Positions 1 through 11,507 of a DNA stretch of 64,000 bases are shown here, piece by piece. Under the pieces are notes generated by a model that ran no database searches, had not been told where the DNA came from, and saw nothing but the letters and a program-made list of their open reading frames with translations. A program made the translations under genes and the position numbers. The first letter of the stretch is position 1. Each line of letters opens with the position of its first letter. The stretch comes from Myceligenerans pegani (GTDB taxonomy: Bacteria > Actinomycetota > Actinomycetes > Actinomycetales > Cellulomonadaceae): the NCBI RefSeq assembly GCF_014892515.1, contig NZ_JADBGR010000109.1, positions 30,958-94,957 on the forward strand, written 5' to 3'.

Positions 1-778
1 GGCCGGCCATCGCGTCGCCGAGCCACGCCTGCAGCGGGAACTGCGCGGACTTGCCGCACGCGGCGAGCAGCAGGGCGAGGCCGACGGCGGTGGCGGTGCC
101 CTGGTCGAGCGCGCTCACGCCCGCCGCGGCGGCGATGCCCTCGCCCGCCGCGCCGCTGCCGAACAGCGTGCCGAAGTCGAGCGCACCGGTGTGCGCGAAC
201 AGCAGCGCCATGGCGACGATGAGCCCCATGTCGCCGACCCGGTTCATCACGAACGCCTTCTTCGCGGCGACCGCATTGGGACGCTTGTGGTCCCAGAACC
301 CGATGAGCAGGTACGAGGCCAGGCCCACGCCCTCCCAGCCGACGAACAGCACCAGGTAGGAGTCGGCCAGCACGAGCACGAGCATCGCCGCGATGAACAG
401 GTTCAGGTAGGCGAAGAAGCGGCGCCGGTGGGCGTCGTGCGCCATGTACTCCACGGAGTAGAAGTGGATGAGCGTGCCCACGAAGGTCACGAGCATCACG
501 AAGGTCATCGACAGCGGGTCCAGCCGCAGCCCGAGGTCCACGTCCAGGCCGCCCGCGGACAGCCACGTCGACAGGTGGTGGTCCGCGACCCGTTCGACGG
601 GCTCCGCGCCGATCATGCGGAACAGCAGCCAGATCCCCAGCACCGCCGAGGCGCTGGAGGCGAGCACGCCGATCCAGTGGCCCCACTTGTCCAGCGCGCG
701 CCCGCCCAGCAGCAGGATCGCCGCGCCGATCAGGGGAAAGCCCACCAGCCAGGGGGCGTACCCGATCACGTCGTTCAC
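1..778 (-). CDS. nuoL: NADH-quinone oxidoreductase subunit L (5' part, cut by window edge)
   Basis: Antiporter-like proton-pumping subunit of complex I in the cell membrane. Only the first 259 codons are present; the gene runs off the left edge. It starts at a GTG (complement of 776-778) and reads [20 protein letters not shown]. Later come [38 protein letters not shown], the ion-channel Lys segment [15 protein letters not shown] and [18 protein letters not shown], all hallmarks of NuoL/MrpA antiporter proteins. It is the last visible gene of the nuo operon; nuoM and nuoN presumably follow outside. The 103-bp gap to nuoK is one of only two real spacers between nuo genes and carries a hairpin. 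Confidence 0.95.
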   Translation of the reverse strand, partial: MNDVIGYAPWLVGFPLIGAAILLLGGRALDKWGHWIGVLASSASAVLGIWLLFRMIGAEPVERVADHHLSTWLSAGGLDVDLGLRLDPLSMTFVMLVTFVGTLIHFYSVEYMAHDAHRRRFFAYLNLFIAAMLVLVLADSYLVLFVGWEGVGLASYLLIGFWDHKRPNAVAAKKAFVMNRVGDMGLIVAMALLFAHTGALDFGTLFGSGAAGEGIAAAAGVSALDQGTATAVGLALLLAACGKSAQFPLQAWLGDAMAG

Positions 779-833
779 TTTCCCAGTCCCCCCTCAGAAG
801 GCCTCTAGATGGTTGAGTCGTCGGTTCCGCTGC

Positions 834-864
834 GGGCGAGTGCCTCGTTCCTCGGCCCTCACCC
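834..864 (-). promoter_or_regulatory. Conserved RNA hairpin with GAGGAACGA loop, nuoK-nuoL spacer
   Basis: On the sense (minus) strand a 31-nt stem-loop forms: GGGTGAG, a 1x1 mismatch (G/A), GCC, loop GAGGAACGA, GGC, CTCGCCC. One pair is G-U, which forms only in the sense-strand RNA. The nuoA-nuoB spacer holds a hairpin of the same length, same mismatch placement and same loop except one base, but a different stem. This suggests a mRNA processing, stability or protein-binding element; the function is inferred. Confidence 0.55.
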
Positions 865-881
865 TCCGCTGCACCTCCGCC

Positions 882-1181
882 TCACCCATGGAGCAGGTTG
901 ACGTCGTCGACCGAGGCCGAGCGCCGGGTGCGGAAGATCGTCACGATGATCGCCAGGCCCACCACGACCTCGGCGGCGGCCACGACCATGACGAAGAACG
1001 CGAGCACCTGGCCCGTGAGGTCGCCGTGGATCCGGGCGAACGTCACGAAGGCGAGGTTGGTCGCGTTGAGCATGAGCTCCACGCCCATGAAGACCACGAT
1101 GGCGTTGCGGCGCAGCAGCACCGTCGTCGCGCCGATCGCGAAGAGGATGCACGCCAGGACGACGTAGTTGGTGATGTCCAT
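882..1181 (-). CDS. nuoK: NADH-quinone oxidoreductase subunit K
   Basis: Small (99 aa) three-helix MrpC-like membrane subunit of the complex I proton pathway. The conserved membrane glutamates are visible at E35 ([10 protein letters not shown]) and E71 ([10 protein letters not shown]), the positions expected for NuoK. ATG at 1181 overlaps the nuoJ stop by one base (TGATG), so translation is coupled to nuoJ. Length is typical of the family. A 103-bp spacer separates it from nuoL. Confidence 0.97.
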   Translation of the reverse strand: MDITNYVVLACILFAIGATTVLLRRNAIVVFMGVELMLNATNLAFVTFARIHGDLTGQVLAFFVMVVAAAEVVVGLAIIVTIFRTRRSASVDDVNLLHG

Positions 1182-2044
1182 CAGGAGTCCTCCCCGCCGT
1201 CGCGCCCGGTTCCCCAGACCGGCGAGACCTCGCCGGCCGGTTCGATCGCCGTCTGCTCGACCGACGACGACGTCGCCACCGGCGACGTCTCCACCAGCGT
1301 CGCCGGAGCCGCCTTCTCCTGCCCGCGGATGCGCAGCACCCGCGAGACGGAGTGCTCCAGCGGCCGGCCGTCCGGCCCGAGTGCCGGCGTGTCCATCGCG
1401 TTGGACTGCGCGTACACGCCGGGGGCGGGCAGCGGCGTGAGCGTGCCGCCCTCGGCGAGCGCCTTGACCCGCTGCTCGGCGACGTACCGCTGCGTCCGCT
1501 TCGGCTCCAGCCGGCGCCGGTGGGTCAGCATGAGGGCGCCCATCGCGGCGGTGACCAGCAGCACGCCGACGGTCTCCATCGCGAGCACGTAGTCCCCGAA
1601 CAGGATGCGGGCCAGGCCGACCGGGTTGGCGACCTGGTCCTCGGTCGGTGGCGCGCCGGCCCGGAACGTGGCCTGGGAGACCACGCCGATCAGCACGATC
1701 GCCAGCCCGAGGCCGAGGAGCAGCCCGATCCAGCGCTGCCCGCGGATCGTCTCGGTGAGCGAGTCGGACGCGTCGACGCCGACCAGCATCAGCACGAACA
1801 GGAACAGCATCATGACGGCGCCCGTGTACACGACGACCTGGACGACGCCGAGGAACGGCGCCGAGGAGGCGATGTACATGATGGCGAGGCTCACCATGAC
1901 GAACACGACGCACAGCGCGGCGTGCACGGCGCGCCGGACGAACAGCAGTCCGAGCGCGGCGAGCACCATGAGAGGTGCGAGCACCCAGAAGAGGAACGCC
2001 TCGCCGCCGGAGGTGGTCATCCCGGCCATCTCGTCGGGGGTCAT
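1181..2044 (-). CDS. nuoJ: NADH-quinone oxidoreductase subunit J
   Basis: MrpB/NuoJ membrane subunit of complex I, 287 aa. The first 170 or so residues hold five hydrophobic helices, with the characteristic [15 protein letters not shown] and [20 protein letters not shown] segments. The remaining 110 residues are a hydrophilic, low-complexity tail rich in Pro, Glu and Thr that most bacterial NuoJ proteins lack, although actinobacterial ones are often extended. ATG at 2044 overlaps the end of nuoI (ATGA). Identity is secure; the role of the tail is unknown. Confidence 0.96.
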   Translation of the reverse strand: MTPDEMAGMTTSGGEAFLFWVLAPLMVLAALGLLFVRRAVHAALCVVFVMVSLAIMYIASSAPFLGVVQVVVYTGAVMMLFLFVLMLVGVDASDSLTETIRGQRWIGLLLGLGLAIVLIGVVSQATFRAGAPPTEDQVANPVGLARILFGDYVLAMETVGVLLVTAAMGALMLTHRRRLEPKRTQRYVAEQRVKALAEGGTLTPLPAPGVYAQSNAMDTPALGPDGRPLEHSVSRVLRIRGQEKAAPATLVETSPVATSSSVEQTAIEPAGEVSPVWGTGRDGGEDS

Positions 2045-2910
2045 CGTGCCGCCCCTTCGTGCCGCACGGAGCCGACGGCGGTCGTGGTGGCGCCGGTCGC
2101 GGGAGCGCGCACGGAGCCGACGGCGGCCGCGCCGGCGGCCTTCTCCGCCTCGCCCGGCCCGGCGTCGGGCCGCATCTCGTGCTGCCGGAGCGTCGGCGCG
2201 GGCAACTTGCCGGTGGCGACGGCCTCGGCGGCGTCCAGGGTCTCGTCGTCGGGACGCCGCTCGCGGACCCAGTCGACCTGGGCCTGCGTGGCGGCGAGGA
2301 CGTCACCCCGGTAGTAGTCGGTGTCGGTGGTGCCCTCGACCATGGGGTGCGGTGCGGCGAGCATGCCCTCGCTGAGCGGGGCCAGCAGGTCCTGCTTCTC
2401 GTAGATCATGCCCTCGCGCGAGTTCCCGGCGAGCTCGTAGTCGTTCGACATCGTCAGGGCCCGCGTGGGGCACGCCTCGACGCACAGCCCGCAGAAGATG
2501 CAGCGCAGGTAGTTGATCTGGTAGACGCGTCCGTACCGCTCGCCGGGGCTCATGTGCGCCCCGTCCGGCGAGTCGGCGGCAAGGGTGCCCGGTGCGGCGT
2601 CCGCGTTCTCGGGCAGGTCCGCGTTGGACGCGCCCTCCACGTAGATCGCGTCGGCCGGGCAGGCCCAGGCGCACAGCTCGCAGCCGATGCACTTCTCCAG
2701 CCCGTCGGCGTACCGGTTGAGCTGGTGGCGGCCGTGGTAGCGGCCCTGCGGCGCGACCTTCTTGCGCGGGTAGTCCTCGGTCACGACCGGCTTGAACATC
2801 GAGGCGAACGTGACCCCGAACCCCGCGACGGGCGCGAGGAACTCTCCCAGGCCCTTGGCCTGGGGACGTAGCGGTTGGTAGCCGGTCTCGTCGTGCATGT
2901 CATCGGTCAC
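2041..2910 (-). CDS. nuoI: NADH-quinone oxidoreductase subunit I (ferredoxin-like)
   Basis: Peripheral-arm subunit carrying clusters N6a and N6b, 289 aa. Two classical 4Fe-4S motifs are present: [12 protein letters not shown] at residues 74-85 and [12 protein letters not shown] at 137-148. The GTG start at 2910 is chosen because GGAGG lies nine bases upstream; it overlaps nuoH by 11 bases. An in-frame ATG four codons later is a weaker alternative. The roughly 80 residues after the ferredoxin fold are Ala/Gly/Thr-rich and poorly conserved, and may be disordered. Confidence 0.96.
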   Translation of the reverse strand: MTDDMHDETGYQPLRPQAKGLGEFLAPVAGFGVTFASMFKPVVTEDYPRKKVAPQGRYHGRHQLNRYADGLEKCIGCELCAWACPADAIYVEGASNADLPENADAAPGTLAADSPDGAHMSPGERYGRVYQINYLRCIFCGLCVEACPTRALTMSNDYELAGNSREGMIYEKQDLLAPLSEGMLAAPHPMVEGTTDTDYYRGDVLAATQAQVDWVRERRPDDETLDAAEAVATGKLPAPTLRQHEMRPDAGPGEAEKAAGAAAVGSVRAPATGATTTAVGSVRHEGAAR

Positions 2911-4198
2911 TGCCGGCGACCTCCTTTCCGAACCGCTCGGAGGCGGGAAGCTTCTGACCCGGCAGGGGTGGCACCGGGTACCCGTCGGCGAAGGCGTCGA
3001 TGGTCTCGGGCTCGGCCGGTTCCGCCTTGCGGCGTTTCTCCGGCCAGAACAGCATCGGGATCAGCACGAGGACGACCACGCCGGCGGCGAGGTAGAAGAA
3101 CGTGGAGCGCGGCAGCTCGGCGATGGTGAGCGCCCACTGCACGCCACCCAGCACCACCACCCAGCCGAGGGCGACCGGGATGAGCATCTTCCAGCCGAGC
3201 ACCATGAACTGGTCGTAGCGCAGGCGCAGCAGCGTGCCGCGCACCCACACGAAGAAGAACATCACGGCCCAGACCTTGACCACGAACCAGACGATGGGCA
3301 GCCAGCCCGTGTTCAGGGCGTCGCCCAGGAACCCGTCCGGCACGGGTGCGCGCCAGCCGCCGAAGAAGAGCGTCACCGCCACGGCCGAGACGTTGAGCAT
3401 GTTGATGTACTCGGCGAGGAAGAACCAGGCGAACTTCATCGACGAGTACTCGGTCATGTAGCCGGACACGAGCTCGCCCTCGGCCTCGGGCAGGTCGAAC
3501 GGGAGCCGGTTGGTCTCGCCCACCATCGAGATGATGTAGACCACGAACGCCGGGGCCAGCGGGATGAACCACCACACCTGCGTCTGGCTGTTCACGATCT
3601 GCGACGTCGACATCGACCCCGCCATGATGAACACGCTGACCAGGCTCAGCCCCATGGCGAGCTCGTAGCTGATCACCTGCGCCGTCGAGCGCACCGCGCC
3701 GAGCAGCGGGTACGTCGACCCCGACGACCAGCCGCCGAGCACGATGCCGTACACGCCGACGCTCGCCGCCGCGAGGATGTAGAGCACCGCCACCGGGAAG
3801 TCGGTGAGCTGCGCCGGTGTGGAGAAGTCCGTGAACGGGATGGTCACGCTCGGCCCGAACGGGATCACCGCGAACACCAGCAGCGCGGCCGACACCGAGA
3901 GCATCGGCGCCAGCAGGTAGACCACCCGGTCCGCCCGCGTGACGTTGACGTCCTCCTTGAGCAGCAGCTTCATCGCGTCGGCGAGCGACTGCAGCATGCC
4001 CTTGGGGCCGTGCCAGTTCGGGCCGGGCCGCAGCTGCATCTTCGCCACGACCTTGCGCTCGAACCAGATCGCGAACAGCACCGACGTCAGCAGGAAGACG
4101 ACGATCAGCACCGCCTTGACCACCGACGCGAGGATCGGCTCGGCCGAGAAGTCGGCGGCCACGCCGCCCTCGGCGGCCGCGAGGATCACCCCGTTCAT
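2900..4198 (-). CDS. nuoH: NADH-quinone oxidoreductase subunit H
   Basis: Membrane subunit (432 aa) that forms the quinone chamber together with NuoB and NuoD. Diagnostic stretches are [37 protein letters not shown] and the quinone-loop signature [20 protein letters not shown]. About eight to nine hydrophobic helices are visible. ATG at 4198 overlaps the nuoG stop (ATGA). The last 40 residues are a charged Pro/Glu tail ([16 protein letters not shown]), common in actinobacterial NuoH. Confidence 0.97.
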   Translation of the reverse strand: MNGVILAAAEGGVAADFSAEPILASVVKAVLIVVFLLTSVLFAIWFERKVVAKMQLRPGPNWHGPKGMLQSLADAMKLLLKEDVNVTRADRVVYLLAPMLSVSAALLVFAVIPFGPSVTIPFTDFSTPAQLTDFPVAVLYILAAASVGVYGIVLGGWSSGSTYPLLGAVRSTAQVISYELAMGLSLVSVFIMAGSMSTSQIVNSQTQVWWFIPLAPAFVVYIISMVGETNRLPFDLPEAEGELVSGYMTEYSSMKFAWFFLAEYINMLNVSAVAVTLFFGGWRAPVPDGFLGDALNTGWLPIVWFVVKVWAVMFFFVWVRGTLLRLRYDQFMVLGWKMLIPVALGWVVVLGGVQWALTIAELPRSTFFYLAAGVVVLVLIPMLFWPEKRRKAEPAEPETIDAFADGYPVPPLPGQKLPASERFGKEVAGSDR

Positions 4199-7083
4199 GA
4201 CTCTTCCTTCCCGAGCGGCCGAACCTGTACGACGTCGCCCGGCGTCGCGCCGAGCGCGTCGTGCACCCGGCTGCCCGTGCTCGCGAGCGGGACCCACACG
4301 ACGCCGTCGACCATGTCCCCCGTGACCACCACCGGCAGCGTGATCGCCCCGCGGCCGGTGCTGACCTCGGCGCTCCCGCCGTCGTTCAGGCCGAGGCCGG
4401 AGGCCGTCGCCGCCGAGACGCGGGCGACCGGCCGCTTGGCCGTGCCCGCGAGGTGGCGCTCGCCGTCCTGCCCGCGCGCGTCGTCGAGCAGCATGCGCCA
4501 CGACGCGAGAACGGCCGTGCCGTCGGCACCGGCCACCTTCGCCGGCGCGCCGGGCTCGGGAGCCGCGAACGCCCGCGCCTCGCGGCCCGCCGTGGCGGAT
4601 CCGTCGTCGGACGCCGACGACGCGCCTGCGGGGGCCCCGGCCCGCGCACCCGACCAGGCGCCGAGCGCGGCGACCGCCAGGTGCGCCTCTGCCGAGGTCC
4701 CCGCGCCCAGGTCGCTGCCCATCTGGGTGGCGAGCGCGTGCAGCGCACGGTGGTCGGGCAGCGCCGGCGAGTCGAGCGCGGCGCCGAAAGACCGCACGCG
4801 GCCCTCCCAGTTCCAGTAGGAGCCGGCGCGCTCCACGGGCGGGGCGACCGGCAGGACGACGTCCGCCAGCTCGGTCACCTCCGACCGCCGCACCTCCAGC
4901 GACACGACGAATCCGGCTGCGGCCAGCGCCTTGCGCGCGTGCTCGGGATCCGGCAGATCCGCCAGTTCGACGCCGCCGACGAGTGCACCCGACAGGTGCC
5001 CGACGCTGAGCGCGTCGATGATGCCGGCCGTGTCGAGGCCGGGGGCCGCGGGGATCCGCGAGACGCCCCGAGCCGTGACGATGCCGCCGGACTCCGTCGT
5101 CGTACCGTCGGCGTCCGCCGCCGTCGCGCCGTCCTCGGCGTCGGTGCTCAGCCCCCAGACCTCGGCGACCTCGGAACGGGCCTCCGCGTCCGTCACGGGA
5201 CGACCACCCGGCAGCAGGTTCGGCAGCAGGCCGGCCTCGACCCCGCCCCGCTCGCCGGCGCGGCGGGGGATCCAGGCGAGCCGCGCGCCGGTGGCCTCGG
5301 CCAGTGCGAGCGCGGCCGCGTAGGCGCCGGGTGCGGCGGCGAGGCGCTCGCCGACCAGGATGACGGCGCCGGCGGAGCGCAGGGCGCTCGCGGCCGCGGT
5401 CAGGTCGCCTGCCGTCGCCGCGCCGTCCGTCGTCGTGGTCGGCGTCGTGGTCGGCGTCGTCGTACCGTCCGCCGTCGCTGCGGAACCGGCCGCGTCGCGG
5501 AGCGACGCCAGCACGCCGGCCTCCGCGCCCGGAACGGCAGGGAGCAGCGTGCCGGACAGCTTCGTCAAGCCGCGCGAGGCGTACGGCGCGACGCCGAACA
5601 CCCGGGTGCCGTTGCTCGCGACACCCTTGCGGAGCCGCAGGAACGTGACACCCGCCTCTTCCTCGGCCTCGAGGCCGACGAGCAGGACCGCGGGCGCCTT
5701 CTCGAGGTCGGAGAACGTGACGCCGACACCGGTCCCGGCCACGGCGTGGGCCAGGAACGCGGCCTCCTCGGCGGAGTGGGCGCGGGCCCGCTGGTCGATG
5801 TCGTTCGTGCCGAGCACCTGTCGCGCGAACCGCGACCAGGCGTAGGCGTCCTCGACGGTGAGCCGGCCGCCGGGCAACACCCCGACGCCGCCGGTGTCGC
5901 GCGCCTCGGCGAGACCCCGCGCGGCGATCTCGAGGGCCTCCGCCCACGACGCCGGCCGCAGCTCGCCGCGACCGCCGTCCGCGTCGCGGTCCCGCACCAG
6001 GGGCGTCGTCAGGCGATCCGGCGCGGACTGCCAGGTGAACGCGAACCGGTCCTTGTCGGTGATCCACTCCTCGTTGACCACCGGGTCCTCGCCGGACAGG
6101 CGGCGCAGCACCTGGCCGCGGCGGTGGTCGATGCGGATCGCAGACCCGCAGGAGTCGTGCTCCGCGATGCTCGGCGTGCTCACCAGGTCGAACGGCCGCG
6201 ACCGGAACCGGTACGAGGACCCGGTCAGCGCCCCCACCGGGCAGATCTGCACGGTGTTGCCGGAGAAGTACGAGGAGAACCCCTGCCCGCTGACGTCGGT
6301 CTCCGCACTCCCCTTCGCCGCGTCGGCGTCGGCCCCGACCACGGCGTTGTCCCGGGCCTGGGAATCCGCGACGGCGGCCGGGCCGGACGGCGCCGCCGAC
6401 TCGTCGTGCTCCGCGCCGCCGCAGCCGCAGCCCGGGGACTCGAAGCCGAGGATCTTCTCGTCGAAGCGGCCGATCTGCTGCTTCGCCCCGCGCATCTGCA
6501 AGGCGATGAAGGCGTCCCCCGCGATCTCGTCGCTGAACCGCGTGCAGCGCTGGCAGAGCACGCAGCGCTCCCGGTCCAGCAGGATCTGCGCGCTCAGCGG
6601 CACCGGCTTGGGGAAGGTGCGCTTGACATCCTCGAACCGGCTGTCGGCCCGGCCGTTGGTCATCGCCTGGTTCTGCAGGGGGCACTCGCCGCCCTTGTCG
6701 CACACCGGGCAGTCCAGCGGGTGGTTCATGAGCAGCAGCTCCATGACCCCCTGCTGCGCCTTGTCCGCGACCGGCGACGTGACCTGGGTCTTGACCACCA
6801 TGCCGGGCGTGACCGTCATGGTGCACGACGCCTGCGGCTTGGGCATGGGCCGCACGTTGCCCTCGCGGTCCGGCATCGCGACCTCCACGAGGCACTGCCG
6901 GCACGCGCCCGCGGGCGCGAGCAGCGGGTGGTCGCAGAACCGTGGGATCTCGATCCCCAGCTGCTCCGCCGCCCGGATGATCAACGTGCCCTCGGGCACC
7001 TGCGCCTCGATCCCGTCGATGGTGAAGGTCACCATCTTCGGCTCGGCCACCTCGCCCTCGGGCTTCGATGTGGTGACGGTCAT
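4195..7083 (-). CDS. nuoG: NADH-quinone oxidoreductase subunit G
   Basis: Large iron-sulfur subunit (962 aa) of the NADH-dehydrogenase module. The N-terminus has a 2Fe-2S ferredoxin domain ([19 protein letters not shown]), the His-Cys3 cluster motif ([19 protein letters not shown]), then [20 protein letters not shown] degenerate molybdopterin-oxidoreductase domain follows ([20 protein letters not shown]). Two hydrophilic inserts are unusual: one before [20 protein letters not shown], and Thr/Ala-rich stretches around 5096-5130 and 5420-5480 that include runs of Thr and Pro. ATG at 7083 overlaps the nuoF stop by one base. Identity is certain; the inserts look like lineage-specific expansions. 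Confidence 0.97.
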   Translation of the reverse strand: MTVTTSKPEGEVAEPKMVTFTIDGIEAQVPEGTLIIRAAEQLGIEIPRFCDHPLLAPAGACRQCLVEVAMPDREGNVRPMPKPQASCTMTVTPGMVVKTQVTSPVADKAQQGVMELLLMNHPLDCPVCDKGGECPLQNQAMTNGRADSRFEDVKRTFPKPVPLSAQILLDRERCVLCQRCTRFSDEIAGDAFIALQMRGAKQQIGRFDEKILGFESPGCGCGGAEHDESAAPSGPAAVADSQARDNAVVGADADAAKGSAETDVSGQGFSSYFSGNTVQICPVGALTGSSYRFRSRPFDLVSTPSIAEHDSCGSAIRIDHRRGQVLRRLSGEDPVVNEEWITDKDRFAFTWQSAPDRLTTPLVRDRDADGGRGELRPASWAEALEIAARGLAEARDTGGVGVLPGGRLTVEDAYAWSRFARQVLGTNDIDQRARAHSAEEAAFLAHAVAGTGVGVTFSDLEKAPAVLLVGLEAEEEAGVTFLRLRKGVASNGTRVFGVAPYASRGLTKLSGTLLPAVPGAEAGVLASLRDAAGSAATADGTTTPTTTPTTTTDGAATAGDLTAAASALRSAGAVILVGERLAAAPGAYAAALALAEATGARLAWIPRRAGERGGVEAGLLPNLLPGGRPVTDAEARSEVAEVWGLSTDAEDGATAADADGTTTESGGIVTARGVSRIPAAPGLDTAGIIDALSVGHLSGALVGGVELADLPDPEHARKALAAAGFVVSLEVRRSEVTELADVVLPVAPPVERAGSYWNWEGRVRSFGAALDSPALPDHRALHALATQMGSDLGAGTSAEAHLAVAALGAWSGARAGAPAGASSASDDGSATAGREARAFAAPEPGAPAKVAGADGTAVLASWRMLLDDARGQDGERHLAGTAKRPVARVSAATASGLGLNDGGSAEVSTGRGAITLPVVVTGDMVDGVVWVPLASTGSRVHDALGATPGDVVQVRPLGKEES

Positions 7084-8429
7084 CAGTGACCTCCCGCGCC
7101 GGCGCCCGCGAGGGCGCCCGGCGTTCGCGTCTTCGGGGTGTACGGGAACAGGGCCGACGCCGACGGGTCGAACGGGCAGCCGTGCCCGTCGATGTGCGCC
7201 TGGTACTCCTCCCGGAAGTACTGGATGCTCGACGTGATCGGCGAGGTGGCGCCGTCGCCCAGCGCGCAGAACGACCGGCCGAGGATGTTGTCGCAGAGGT
7301 CGAGCAGCAGGTCGATGTCCTGGTCCTGGCCCTGCCCCTCCTCGATCCGGTGCAGGATCTGCTTGAGCCAGTAGGTGCCCTCGCGGCACGGCGTGCACTT
7401 GCCGCACGACTCGTGCGCGTAGAAGTCGGTCCACCGGCTCACCGCCCGGACCACGCACACCGTGTCGTCGAAGAGCTGCAGCGCGCGCGTGCCGAGCATC
7501 GACCCGGCCGCCCCCACCGACTCGTAGTCGAGCGGCGTGTCCAGGTGCTCAGCCGTGAACAGCGGCGTCGACGAACCGCCCGGCGTCCAGAACTTCAGCG
7601 GCTTCCCGCCGCGCATCCCGCCGGCCTGCTCGAGCAGCTCGCGCAGCGTGATACCGAGCGGGGCCTCGTACTGCCCGGGCCGCGTGACGTGCCCCGACAG
7701 GGAGAACAGGCCGTGGCCCGTCGACTTCTCCGTGCCCATGCCGGTGAACCAGTCGACGCCGTTCGCCACGATCCCCGGCACGCTCGCCACGGTCTCCACG
7801 TTGTTCACCACGGTCGGCCGCGCGTACAGGCCCGCCACCGCGGGGAACGGCGGCTTGAGCCGCGGCTGGCCGCGCAGTCCCTCGAGCGAGTCCAGCAGCG
7901 CCGTCTCCTCGCCGCAGATGTAGGCGCCCGCGCCCGCGTGCACCGTGACCTCCAGGTCGAAGCCGGAGCCCAGGATGTCCGTGCCGAGATACCCGACCCG
8001 CCGGGCCTCGGCCACGGCCTCCAGCAGCCGCCGGTACACGTGCAGCACCTCGCCACGCACGTAGATGAAGGCGTGGTTGCAGCCGATCGCGTACGACGTG
8101 ATGATCACGCCCTCGATCAGGTGCTGCGGGCTCGCCATCATCAGCGGGATGTCCTTGCAGGTGCCCGGCTCGGACTCGTCCGCGTTCACGACCAGGTACC
8201 GCGGGCCGCCGTCGTCGGGGGGCAGGAATCCCCACTTCATGCCGGCGGGGAACCCCGCGCCGCCACGACCACGCAGGCCGGAGTCCTTCACGGCCTGCAC
8301 CAGGTCGCCCGGCGACATCCGCAGCGCCTTCTTGAGCCCGGCGTACCCGCCGTGCTTCTCGTACGTGGACAGCCGCCACGACCGCGGCGAGTCCCAGGTG
8401 TCGGTGAGGACGGGAACGAGATCAGTCAT
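7083..8429 (-). CDS. nuoF: NADH-quinone oxidoreductase subunit F
   Basis: NADH-binding, FMN-containing 51-kDa subunit (448 aa) where NADH is oxidised. The glycine loop for FMN is [10 protein letters not shown] (54-63), the nucleotide-binding segment [12 protein letters not shown] follows, and the N3 cluster cysteines are C342, C345 and C348 ([12 protein letters not shown]) plus C388 ([10 protein letters not shown]). Length and motif spacing match the family. ATG at 8429 overlaps the nuoE stop (ATGA), with GAGGAGGCGCG just upstream as ribosome-binding site. Confidence 0.98.
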   Translation of the reverse strand: MTDLVPVLTDTWDSPRSWRLSTYEKHGGYAGLKKALRMSPGDLVQAVKDSGLRGRGGAGFPAGMKWGFLPPDDGGPRYLVVNADESEPGTCKDIPLMMASPQHLIEGVIITSYAIGCNHAFIYVRGEVLHVYRRLLEAVAEARRVGYLGTDILGSGFDLEVTVHAGAGAYICGEETALLDSLEGLRGQPRLKPPFPAVAGLYARPTVVNNVETVASVPGIVANGVDWFTGMGTEKSTGHGLFSLSGHVTRPGQYEAPLGITLRELLEQAGGMRGGKPLKFWTPGGSSTPLFTAEHLDTPLDYESVGAAGSMLGTRALQLFDDTVCVVRAVSRWTDFYAHESCGKCTPCREGTYWLKQILHRIEEGQGQDQDIDLLLDLCDNILGRSFCALGDGATSPITSSIQYFREEYQAHIDGHGCPFDPSASALFPYTPKTRTPGALAGAGAGGH

Positions 8430-9238
8430 CGCGCCTCCTCCCCGGGCTTCTTGTCCTTGCCGAGCTCGGTGTCGGCCGGCGTCGCGGGCTTGCGCTCGGC
8501 GCTCGAACCCGGCTCGCCCGGACGGGGACGGCTCCTCCCATCCTCCGGGGCCTCGGGGCCACCCGGCTCCTGCAGGCCCTGCTCGCGGGCGATCCGCAGC
8601 CCGGCGAGCGACGGCTCGCCCGCGCCCACGCCCTCGTGGGCCCGGCCGTCGGGGAACCCGGCGAGGATCCGGCTCATCTCCTTGAACGAGCAGACACTGT
8701 CCGCGCCGCGGGTCGGCGCCACGTCCTCGCCCGCCCGCAACCGTTCGGTGACCTCCGCGGCGGACTCCGGGGTCTGGTTGTCGAAGAACTCCCAGTTGAC
8801 CATCATCACCGGCGCGTAGTCGCAGGCCGCGTTGCACTCCACCCGCTCCAGGGTGATCGCGCCGTCCTCGGTCGTCTCGTCGTGCCCGACGCCGAGGCGC
8901 TCGCTGAGCTCGTCGAAGATCGCGTCGCCGCCCATCACCGCGCACAGGGTGTTGGTGCACACGCCGACGGTGTACTTCCCGTTCGGCTTGCGCTTGTACT
9001 GCGTGTAGAACGTCGCGACGGCGCTCACCTCGGCGGCGGTGATCCCGAGCTGCTCGGCGCAGAACAGGATCCCGTCCCGGCTCACGTACCCGTCCACCGA
9101 CTGCACGAGGTGCAGCATCGGCAGCAGGCCCGAGCGCGGATCCGGGTAGCGCGCCATGATCTCGGCGGCGTCGGCTCGCAGGGACGCCAGGGTCTCGCCG
9201 TCGTAGGACGCCCTGGTCTCCACCGGTTCGGCCGTCAT
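8426..9238 (-). CDS. nuoE: NADH-quinone oxidoreductase subunit E
   Basis: Thioredoxin-like 2Fe-2S subunit (270 aa) carrying cluster N1a. The four ligands are C94, C99 ([14 protein letters not shown]) and C135, C139 ([11 protein letters not shown]), with the normal spacing. The ATG at 9238 is preferred over upstream in-frame starts because it overlaps the nuoD stop as ATGA, the pattern used throughout this operon. About 60 C-terminal residues are Pro/Glu/Lys-rich and look disordered, an extension beyond the usual domain. Confidence 0.96.
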   Translation of the reverse strand: MTAEPVETRASYDGETLASLRADAAEIMARYPDPRSGLLPMLHLVQSVDGYVSRDGILFCAEQLGITAAEVSAVATFYTQYKRKPNGKYTVGVCTNTLCAVMGGDAIFDELSERLGVGHDETTEDGAITLERVECNAACDYAPVMMVNWEFFDNQTPESAAEVTERLRAGEDVAPTRGADSVCSFKEMSRILAGFPDGRAHEGVGAGEPSLAGLRIAREQGLQEPGGPEAPEDGRSRPRPGEPGSSAERKPATPADTELGKDKKPGEEAR

Positions 9239-10620
9239 CGGTCCACACCTCCCAGCACGGGGTCCAGGGACGCGACGGCGACGACGACGTCGGCCACCTG
9301 GCCGCCCTCGCACATCACCGACACGGCCTGGAGGTTGTTGAACGAGGGGTCACGGAAGTGCGCGCGGTAGGGGCGCGTGCCGCCGTCGGACACGGCGTGC
9401 ACGCCGAGCTCGCCGCGCGGGTGCTCGACGGTCTGCCACGCCTGCCCTGCCGGTACCGGGAAGCCCTCCGTGACCAGCTTGAAGTGGTGGATCAGGGACT
9501 CCATCGAGGTGCCCATGATCTTACGGATGTGCTCCAGCGAGTTACCCTGGCCGTCGCTCCCGATGGCGAGCTGGGCCGGCCAGGCGATCTTCTTGTCCGC
9601 CACCATCACCGGCTCGCCCTCGCTCGCGTCGAGCCGGGACATCGCCTGCTCGGCGATCCCGAGGGACTGGTAGCACTCCTCGAGCCGCAGCACGACGCGG
9701 TCGTAGCTGTCGGCGTTCTTCGAGACCGGCACGTCGAAGTCGTAGGTCTCGTACCCGCAGTACGGGGCGGACTTGCGCACGTCGTACGGCAGGCCCGTGG
9801 ACCGCAGCACCGGCCCCGTCACGCCGAGCGCCATGCATCCGGCCAGGTTCAGCACGCCGACGTCGGTCAGGCGGGACTTGAAGATCGGGTTCGCCAGCAT
9901 CAGGTCGCCGAGGTCCTTGAGGTAGCCGCGGACCTTCTTCAGGGCTTCGCGCGCCTGGTCGGTGAAGCCCTCCGGCACGTCGACCGCCACGCCGCCCGGC
10001 CGGATGTACGCGTGGTTCATGCGCAGGCCGGTGACCGCCTCGAACAACCGCAGGATCTCCTCGCGGGCGGTGAACGCGATGGTCATCACCGTGGTGGCGC
10101 CCATCTCGTTACCGCCGGTGCCGATCGCGATCAGGTGCGAGCTGATCCGGTTGAGCTCCATCATCAGCACGCGGATCACCGAGGCGCGCTCCGGCACGTC
10201 GTCCGTGATGCCCAGCAGCCGCTCGGTGGCCAGGCAGAACGCCACTTCCTGGAAGAACGGCGCCACGTAGTCCATCCGGGTGCAGAACGTGGGCCCCTGC
10301 GTCCAGGTGCGGAACTCCATGTTCTTCTCGATGCCGGTGTGCAGGTAGCCGATGCCGGCGCGGGCCTCGGTCACCGTCTCGCCGTCGATCTCCAGCATGA
10401 GGCGGAGCACGCCGTGCGTCGACGGGTGCTGCGGGCCCATGTTGACGACGATGCGCTCCTCGCCGATGGCCTCGCGGGTGATCTCGTCCCAGTCGCCGTC
10501 GCCGTAGGCCTCGAACCCGCGGATCGCGCGGGCGGTCTCGTCGTCGATCGGCCGGGTGGCGCGGGCCGGGCCGCCGGACGCGCCGGCCGATCCGGCGGGG
10601 TGTTCTGCTGTCGCGGTCAC
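9235..10620 (-). CDS. nuoD: NADH-quinone oxidoreductase subunit D
   Basis: 49-kDa subunit (461 aa), homologous to the hydrogenase large subunit, that builds the quinone site with NuoB and NuoH. The signature [18 protein letters not shown] and the stretch [20 protein letters not shown] are present, and the C-terminus ends in the usual VLGGVDR. The GTG start at 10620 overlaps the nuoC stop (GTGA). About 50 N-terminal residues precede the conserved domain and are Ala/Gly-rich. Confidence 0.97.
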   Translation of the reverse strand: MTATAEHPAGSAGASGGPARATRPIDDETARAIRGFEAYGDGDWDEITREAIGEERIVVNMGPQHPSTHGVLRLMLEIDGETVTEARAGIGYLHTGIEKNMEFRTWTQGPTFCTRMDYVAPFFQEVAFCLATERLLGITDDVPERASVIRVLMMELNRISSHLIAIGTGGNEMGATTVMTIAFTAREEILRLFEAVTGLRMNHAYIRPGGVAVDVPEGFTDQAREALKKVRGYLKDLGDLMLANPIFKSRLTDVGVLNLAGCMALGVTGPVLRSTGLPYDVRKSAPYCGYETYDFDVPVSKNADSYDRVVLRLEECYQSLGIAEQAMSRLDASEGEPVMVADKKIAWPAQLAIGSDGQGNSLEHIRKIMGTSMESLIHHFKLVTEGFPVPAGQAWQTVEHPRGELGVHAVSDGGTRPYRAHFRDPSFNNLQAVSVMCEGGQVADVVVAVASLDPVLGGVDR

Positions 10621-11507
10621 GAGTAGACCCTCCTCGTGTCGGGCGGGGGAATCGTGGCCCCCTTGTACTCGACCGGGATGCCGCCCAGCGGGTAGTCCTT
10701 CCGCTGCGGGTGGCCCTCCCAGTCGTCCGGCATCTCGATGCGCGCCAGGCCGGGATGGTCGTCGAACACGATGCCGAAGAAGTCGTACGTCTCGCGCTCG
10801 TGCCAGTCGTTGGCGGGGTACACGGACGTGGTGGACGGGATATGGGGGTCCTCGTCCGGGGCCGTCACCTCCAGGCGCAGGCGACGTCCGTGCGTCACCG
10901 ACACCAGGTGGTAGACGGCGTGCAGCTCGCGGCCGGTCTCGTGCGGGTAGTGGACCCCGGAGACGCCGAGGGAGAGCTCGAACCGCAGATCCTGGTCGTC
11001 CCGCAGCGCCTGGCACACGGGGACCACGTGCTCGCGCGCCACGTAGAGCGTCAGCTCCGCCTGCGGCGCCTCGGCCGAGTCGGCGCCGTGCAGGTCCACG
11101 ACCACCTTCTCGATCGCCGCGTCCGGGTCGACGCCGCCGGTACGCAGGACCTCGGTCAGCACGTCGACGACGCGGTCGAACCAGCTCCCGTAGGGGCGCG
11201 GCGACGGGCCCGGCAGCGCCACGGGCCGCACGAGGCCGCCGTATCCCGACGTGTCCCCGGAGCCGTGCGCGCCGAACATGCCGTGCCGCACCTCCACGAC
11301 CTCGAGGTGCGAGCCGACGCGCTCCAGATCGCTCGGCCGGCCGCCGGCACCGGAGCCGGGCAGGCCCGCGCCCTGCGCCGCCTTGTCCTGGATGGCCCTG
11401 CCTTGCGCCGCCTTGTCCAGCGCGGCCTTGTCCTGGGCCGTCTTGTCCGGGGTCACCTTGTCCGGGGTCGCGTCGTCCTGGGTCGCCTGGTCGTTCTCGT
11501 CGCTCAC
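10617..11507 (-). CDS. nuoC: NADH-quinone oxidoreductase subunit C with repeat-expanded N-terminus
   Basis: 30-kDa subunit of the complex I peripheral arm (296 aa). The C-terminal half has the family block [20 protein letters not shown] followed by [23 protein letters not shown] at 11507 overlaps the nuoB stop (GTGA). Residues 10-49 are eight imperfect pentapeptide units of the form QDKAA/PDKVT, encoded by a degenerate 15-nt tandem repeat; this is outside the conserved domain. Identity is secure. Confidence 0.96.
   Translation of the reverse strand: MSDENDQATQDDATPDKVTPDKTAQDKAALDKAAQGRAIQDKAAQGAGLPGSGAGGRPSDLERVGSHLEVVEVRHGMFGAHGSGDTSGYGGLVRPVALPGPSPRPYGSWFDRVVDVLTEVLRTGGVDPDAAIEKVVVDLHGADSAEAPQAELTLYVAREHVVPVCQALRDDQDLRFELSLGVSGVHYPHETGRELHAVYHLVSVTHGRRLRLEVTAPDEDPHIPSTTSVYPANDWHERETYDFFGIVFDDHPGLARIEMPDDWEGHPQRKDYPLGGIPVEYKGATIPPPDTRRVYS
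11361..11480 (-). repeat. nuoC: 15-nt tandem repeat in the 5' end of nuoC
   Basis: Eight 15-nt units encode [35 protein letters not shown] and QGAGL. Units stay in frame and share the core CAAGGC/GACAAG on the sense strand. It looks like an in-frame minisatellite that has begun to decay. Confidence 0.75.

Noticed and set aside
2897..4819. Long open frame on the plus strand opposite nuoH and nuoG (640 codons)
   Set aside because: Translation is His/Arg/Glu-rich low-complexity typical of antisense shadows in GC-rich DNA; no domain or ribosome-binding site.
2900..6904. Very long open frame on the minus strand covering nuoG in another frame and continuing into nuoH
   Set aside because: Its first part is Arg/Gly/Ala-rich with no domain and shadows nuoG, which has intact cofactor motifs; only the nuoH part is real.
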